Source of the DNA: Calothrix rhizosoleniae SC01
GTDB taxonomy: Bacteria > Cyanobacteriota > Cyanobacteriia > Cyanobacteriales > Nostocaceae
Length of the DNA: 45,362 bases
Direction of reading: 5' to 3'
Assembly (NCBI RefSeq): GCF_900185595.1
Contig: NZ_FYBH01000288.1
Location: 1-45,362, forward strand
In this document: positions 43,730 to 45,362 of the stretch, piece after piece
Layout of the letters: each line of letters opens with the position of its first letter
How positions within the stretch are numbered: the stretch's first letter is position 1
Translations under genes and position numbers: made by a program
The notes under the pieces: generated by a model
Databases searched by the model: none
What the model saw: the letters and a program-made list of their open reading frames with translations, nothing else
What the model was told of the DNA's origin: nothing

Positions 43730-44290
43730 ATGTTCCGACAAACTACTTTTGGCATTGCTTTGAGTATGCTTGTCCTTGGCAGTGGATTAACGACCATCCC
43801 TGTGCCGGGTCACACCTCTACAAAAAAGACTATTGATCGCCAACCAACTTCTACAATTTCTCATTTGGTCGCAAAATCTACTAATTTTCATGCCAGAACC
43901 ATAGAAAAGTCAGTTTTTGAACAAATTAATCGCTACCGCACTGCCAAAGGTCTGCCGAAACTAACCCTGAATGCAAAAGTTTCCCGACAGGCAAGGTATC
44001 ATAGTCAAAATATGGCTTTGGAAAAAGTCCCCTTCAGTCACCAGGAATTCGAGGAACGAGTCAGTTTGATTCCCATTGCTTACAATAGTGCAGCAGAAAA
44101 TGTTGCCTATAATATAGGCTATGACGATCCAGCCTCTGAAGCTGTAACAGGTTGGCTCAAGAGTCAGGGACATTTAAAAAATATTAAAGGTAATTTCAAC
44201 TTAACTGGTATTGGTGTCGCTATCAATGATCGAAAGCAAGTTTACTTAACACAAATTTTTCTTCGTACTAGTAAAGTACGACGTAAATAA
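43730..44290 (+). CDS. Secreted CAP-domain (SCP/PR1-like) protein
   Basis: The 186-residue protein starts with a signal peptide (about 1-25, FGIALSMLVLGSGLTTIPV). A linker follows, then a CAP domain from about residue 60 (FEQINRYRTAKGLPKLTLNAKVSRQARYHS). CAP signatures are the His in RYHSQNMA, the Glu in SAAENVAYN, and the GWLKSQGHLKNI-KGNFNLTGIGVA block. Bacterial CAP proteins are periplasmic or extracellular; function is unknown, with roles in cell-wall or protein/lipid binding suggested for relatives. It stands alone, with a 306-base gap upstream towards the divergent ATPase gene. Confidence 0.88.
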   Translation: MFRQTTFGIALSMLVLGSGLTTIPVPGHTSTKKTIDRQPTSTISHLVAKSTNFHARTIEKSVFEQINRYRTAKGLPKLTLNAKVSRQARYHSQNMALEKVPFSHQEFEERVSLIPIAYNSAAENVAYNIGYDDPASEAVTGWLKSQGHLKNIKGNFNLTGIGVAINDRKQVYLTQIFLRTSKVRRK

Positions 44291-44363
44291 AACAACTATC
44301 CCAAATAGATGAAACGGGGAAAATATAAGTATTCTTACTTTTGATTTTTAGATTATGAAATTC

Positions 44364-44398
44364 CAGATTACACAAATCACTTTTATCAGTGTAATCTG
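44364..44398. terminator. 10-bp hairpin after the CAP gene
   Basis: CAGATTACAC and GTGTAATCTG are perfect inverted arms with a 15-base loop. The right arm is followed by a second, similar GTGTAATCAG. The 188-base gap to the next gene holds nothing else I can support. Confidence 0.45.
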
Positions 44399-44505
44399 TG
44401 TAATCAGTATAATTCGTGATCAACCATTCCTATTTTTTGCACCATAATGTAGTGTCTAAAAAGACTGTTGTTTGCTAGATGCTACATTTTATTTTTGAGT
44501 GGATT

Positions 44506-45135
44506 ATGACATTACCAGATTTTCATGTGTGCGATCGCGATCTCAGTCATACTGTTGTCGAGGAGTATCTTCAATCAGAAGCAATCGCAGTAGATACAGA
44601 AACCATGGGACTTTTACCACAACGCGATCGCTTGTGTTTAGTACAGTTGTGTGATATAGAAGGCAAGGTAACTGCGATTAGGATAGAAAAGGGACAAAAA
44701 GAGGCTCCCCACTTAAAAAAGCTGATGGAAGCCACAAATATCTTGAAAATATTTCACTTTGCCCGTTTTGATCTGGCAGCTTTACGTTACCATCTCGGCA
44801 TTAATGCCAGTCCTATTTTTTGTACCAAGATTGCCAGTAAATTAGCTCGTACTTATACCCAACGTCACGGACTCAAGGATGTAGTCAAAGAATTGGAACA
44901 AGTAGAACTGGATAAAACTGCTCAAAGTTCTGATTGGGGAAATGCAGCCAACTTAACGGAAGCACAATTGAGTTATGCAGCCAATGATGTGCGTTATTTA
45001 ATCAGCGTGCAACAGAAATTGATGGCAATGCTACAAAGGGAAGGAAGGTGGGAAGTAACGAAAGAATCTTTTAAGTGTTTACCGACAATAGTCAAGTTAG
45101 ATTTACTCCAATATAAAGATATATTTGAGCATTGA
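44506..45135 (+). CDS. RNase D-like 3'-5' exonuclease
   Basis: DEDD-type exonuclease domain, about 209 residues, without the HRDC domains of full RNase D. Exo I is AIAVDTETMGLLPQRDRLCL with Asp and Glu. Exo II is ILKIFHFARFDLAAL. Exo III is LSYAANDVRYLISVQQKL with Tyr and Asp. All four acidic residues and the Tyr are present, so two-metal catalysis is expected. Likely roles are RNA 3'-end trimming or degradation; DNA exonuclease activity cannot be excluded. I chose ATG 44506 because the family begins MTLPDFHVCDRDL; the frame is open nine codons further up to an ATG at 44479. Confidence 0.88.
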   Translation: MTLPDFHVCDRDLSHTVVEEYLQSEAIAVDTETMGLLPQRDRLCLVQLCDIEGKVTAIRIEKGQKEAPHLKKLMEATNILKIFHFARFDLAALRYHLGINASPIFCTKIASKLARTYTQRHGLKDVVKELEQVELDKTAQSSDWGNAANLTEAQLSYAANDVRYLISVQQKLMAMLQREGRWEVTKESFKCLPTIVKLDLLQYKDIFEH

Positions 45136-45178
45136 AATTGGGTAGAGGAAATTGGCCCAAATTTTGCCTGGAATTATT

Positions 45179-45362
45179 TCACCCAAATTGTGTCAGGAAG
45201 CGGAATGCCTTGACCACATAATCGGCGCAATCACTGGGGGAAGTATCATAAAAAGCGGGCCATGCTTTTACCTTATCTTCATCATAGCGATCGCTCCTTT
45301 GGGGATGCTTTTCTAACCATGACAATCGCACCGCATGACCAATTAATACATCTAGAACAATA
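45179..45362 (-). CDS. C-terminal end of an unknown gene running off the right edge
   Basis: A minus-strand frame is open from the window edge to TGA at 45179-45181, encoding 60 residues. They include VLIGHAVRLSWLEKHPQRSD, RYDEDKVKAWPAFYDTSP and SDCADYVVKAFRFLTQFG. The text is protein-like and uses a HIP1 octamer (GCGATCGC) within codons. I do not recognise the family. The N-terminal part lies outside the window. It converges on the exonuclease gene with 43 bases between them. Confidence 0.6.
   Translation of the reverse strand, partial: IVLDVLIGHAVRLSWLEKHPQRSDRYDEDKVKAWPAFYDTSPSDCADYVVKAFRFLTQFG

Overview
The window looks like chromosomal DNA of a filamentous, heterocyst-forming cyanobacterium (Nostocales). 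The signs are frequent GCGATCGC (HIP1) octamers, heptanucleotide tandem repeats between genes, an acpP-fabF-tkt neighbourhood, a PatA-like response regulator, and a 19-kb cluster whose gene content and order match, from memory, the heterocyst envelope polysaccharide (HEP) island of Anabaena PCC 7120. Only one strain's sequence was available and no database search was possible.

Layout. 1-3118: accessory DNA with a transketolase remnant at the left edge, a translationally coupled pair (small unknown protein plus retropepsin-like aspartic protease), and two coiled-coil genes flanked by ~40-bp direct repeats. 3119-8002 (minus strand): acpP and fabF (fatty acid synthesis) and, after a hairpin-rich 1.15-kb gap, tkt (Calvin cycle/pentose phosphate) with a clear terminator. 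8266-14715: mixed single genes, namely an HdrB-like CCG-domain protein, a TIR/deoxyribosyltransferase-like unknown, a small conserved gene plus mltA, cobO, hspA, and a coiled-coil membrane protein.

14752-34011 (minus strand, read right to left): the polysaccharide island. Nucleotide-sugar genes come first (rfbF-type cytidylyltransferase, LhgO-like oxidase, SDR epimerase, RmlC-type epimerase, SAF-domain oxidoreductase), interleaved with glycosyltransferases. A Wzc/GumC-type chain-length kinase follows, then HepC-like sugar-phosphate transferase, HepA-like ABC exporter, three more glycosyltransferases and a Wzy/O-antigen-ligase-like membrane protein. Together they would build, polymerise and export a surface polysaccharide. 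The Wzc gene is split by a -1 frame change exactly at an A AAA AAG heptamer, which is the most intriguing single feature.

34498-35052 is a transposase-less element with 18-bp inverted ends. 35070-39007 (minus strand) holds a vWA protein, a PP2C-type phosphatase and a kinase-zinc knuckle-TM-TPR protein, the composition of a TerY-P signalling triad. 39824-42298 (plus) carries a PatA-like regulator and a TPR protein with 46-residue tandem repeats. The right end has an orphan amino-acid ABC ATPase, a secreted CAP-domain protein, an RNase D-like exonuclease and the 3' end of an unknown gene running off the edge.
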